From: Gorsachius magnificus
Taxonomy: Eukaryota > Chordata > Aves > Pelecaniformes > Ardeidae
Length of the DNA stretch: 64,000 nucleotides
Assembly (NCBI GenBank): GCA_034008185.1
Contig: CM067084.1
Span: 64,246,599-64,310,598, forward strand
Direction of reading: 5' to 3'
Part shown: piece after piece, positions 62,231 to 64,000 of the stretch
Layout: each line of letters starts with the position of its first letter
How positions within the stretch are numbered: position 1 is the first letter of the stretch
Made by a program: the position numbers and the translations under genes
Notes under the pieces: model-generated
What the model was told of the DNA's origin: nothing
Databases searched by the model: none
What the model saw: only the letters and a program-made list of their open reading frames with translations

Positions 62231-62614
62231 TTGACTGGCTGAGAGAGTTGGGGTTATTCAGCTCTAGGGAGACCTTATAGCAGCCTTCTGGTACCTTAAG
62301 GGAGCCCACTAGAAATCTGGAGAGGGACTTTTTACAAGGGCATGTAGTGGTAGGACAAGGGGTAATGGCTTTAAACTGAAAGAGGGTAGATTTAGATTAG
62401 ATATAAGGAAGAAATTCTTTATAATGAGGGTGGTGAGGCACTGGAGCAGGTTGCCCAAAAACCTGTGGATGCCCCATCCCTGGAAGTGTTCAAGACCAGG
62501 TTGGATGGGGCTTGAGCAACCTTGTCTAGCGGAAGGTGTCCTTGCCCATAGCAGGGGAGTTGGAACTGGCTGATCTTTAAGGTCCCTTCCAACCCAAACC
62601 ATTCTATGATTCTA
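62231..62614 (+). mobile_element. CR1 LINE fragment, distinct subfamily
   Basis: About 380 bases of CR1 ORF2 C-terminus and 3' UTR. Landmarks are GACTGGCTGAGAGAGTTGGG, the GGTAATGGCTTTAAACTG block, GATATAAGGAAGAAATTCTT, CCATCCCTGGAAGTGTTCAA, and the terminal AAGGTCCCTTCCAACCCAAA with ATTCTATGATTCT. It lacks an open frame. It appears to have lost about 20 bases of the usual CR1 consensus near 62270, just before GGGAGACC. Its sequence differs from the other two ORF2-bearing CR1 copies, so it belongs to another subfamily and is probably older. Confidence 0.92.
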
Positions 62615-64000
62615 ACTAAATGGATAATCCTGCTTGCTACAACTTACTACTACTCATTTGTTTCATTGTTACAGTACCTTTTTTACTGATGCTTCATCTG
62701 AATTCAGGCTGTGCCTTCCTTAAATATGCAGTCTCTCAGACTCATCCTTTTTAAGCAGAATCTTCAGCATAGGATATTTCTTAACCTTTCATGTTCTGAA
62801 TTATTGTAAATACTTGCAATAATGTTCTCTTAGAAATATCCTGTATGGAAAATTTTTTCCATCTATACAAAGCAACAATAGAGGTAATGCCAGGAAAGCA
62901 AGGCTGCTCATGTGGCAAACTAAAAGTGCAGACCAAACATACTGGTGAGTCAATGCATGCTGCGGAGTCTCTGCTTTCCATTTCTCATAAATGCCCCCTG
63001 CCGTCCAACAACAATGCTGCGATACCACATTCAGTTCATCTACATGTGTCTAGCAAATATCTTTTACTCCCATCTCTGGTTTAGATCTTCTTTGGTTATG
63101 TTTTTGGACAGTATTTTACAACAGCAACAGTAGTGTTATTTGTTCTCAGTATTAATCACTGGGAGTAATTAATTTTCATCAAAGCAGCTCAGAACTATTC
63201 TCCAAAGCAGAATCTGAGCGGAATTTAAAACTGCCCATGTTCTTCTAGTGTAGAAATGTATGCCATTCTGCTATTGGCTTTTTGGGGTCTTTAGTAGATC
63301 ACCTGGGACAGTGGGACTAAAACAGCTGCAAAAGTAAATTATTTTTGATAAGAAACATTTTCTTTATCATAGGAGTAAATAATGGCAGGTTTGTCCCCTA
63401 AGGAATTTGTATTGGCTAATTCTGACATTGTGATTTCCCAAAAAATTGTTACCCACCGTAACAGGGTCTGGTGCTCTTGCATCTAACAGGCATAAACATA
63501 CTCTTTGGAAAACTTCCTTTTTAGTATTTCTATCTATTACAACCCTTTAGCTAGTTAGCCAGTTTCTTTAAAGGTGCTCAAAGGCAGGGCTTTGCATTAA
63601 GCAAATTAATAGAGCAGAACTGGAGATCCTAGGAAGAGTGTCTGTGGAAGAGTGTCTTAGGAGCAGCAGATATCCAGAAACTCTGATTTACTACCATCGA
63701 TAAAAAGATAAATCCAGGACTTCCCCTAGAATTTTGTACCCTGTAAGCAGCTTTTCTGACAAACAAAAAGATCTCCACTGATGTTCTGTTGCTGGTAGTT
63801 TTGTTTGAGGAAGAGGGAATGTATACTGAAACTATGAAAAGGCTACCAAAAATTAAGCAGAAACCAGTGGTAACTTTGGATATACTAGTTTGACTCCAAA
63901 ACACAGCATTCTAACTAAAAATCTCAACATACGATTGCTGTATAAAACTCATGAAGGTTTCATAGATTTCATAGTAAGTTTGGGGTTTTTGCAATAAAAT
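62615..64000. other. Non-coding stretch to window end
   Basis: AT-rich sequence with no recognised exon or repeat. The longest open frame on either strand is about 91 codons (63629-63904, minus), without recognisable domains. Confidence 0.65.

Noticed and set aside
1..64000. CRISPR arrays, tRNA or rRNA genes, phage or bacterial systems
   Set aside because: No regularly spaced repeats, cloverleaf sequences or prokaryotic gene organisation were seen. Composition and repeats are those of a bird nuclear genome.

Overview
The window reads as vertebrate nuclear DNA, almost certainly from a bird. It is mostly AT-rich non-coding sequence with a single sharp CpG island. Its interspersed repeats are 5'-truncated CR1 LINEs and endogenous-retrovirus solo LTRs of a type common in avian genomes. 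There are no bacterial operons, no ribosome-binding-site-led gene runs, and no tRNA, rRNA or CRISPR structures that I could see. The two kinds of solo LTR and the CR1 subfamilies fit a neoavian bird best, but I cannot name the species.

One protein-coding exon is recognisable. At 45338-45437 (+), inside the shoulder of the CpG island at about 44925-45260, lies the alternative first coding exon of KCNIP4. It encodes the hydrophobic KIS (K-channel inactivation suppressor) N-terminus of the KChIP4a isoform: 33 codons plus one base, followed by a consensus GTAAGG splice donor. KCNIP4 is a very large gene with several alternative first exons in other vertebrates. Sequence downstream of 45437 is therefore read as its first intron (continuing past the window end). 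Sequence upstream is either an intron of longer isoforms or 5' flank. I found no EF-hand exon in the window.

Layout: 1-13159 gene-free, AT-rich, a few microsatellites and short tandem duplications. 13160-14640 a 1.5-kb CR1 LINE fragment with a dead reverse transcriptase. 14641-34367 gene-free, with one weak candidate exon at 22931-23271 and two notable palindromes. 34368-36371 a pair of oppositely oriented solo LTRs, each flanked by its own perfect 5-bp target duplication. 36372-44924 gene-free. 44925-45443 KCNIP4 alternative promoter, leader with upstream ORFs, KIS exon and donor. 45444-64000 presumed intron, holding a 220-bp tandem duplication (48.2-48.7 kb), a CR1 nested within an older CR1 tail (51.1-51.65 kb) and a third CR1 of a different subfamily (62.23-62.61 kb).

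Most open reading frames of 60-165 codons here are what chance gives in 64 kb and are not annotated. The points most worth checking are the upstream ORFs and possible intronic polyadenylation of the KIS exon, the inverted LTR pair, and the nested CR1.
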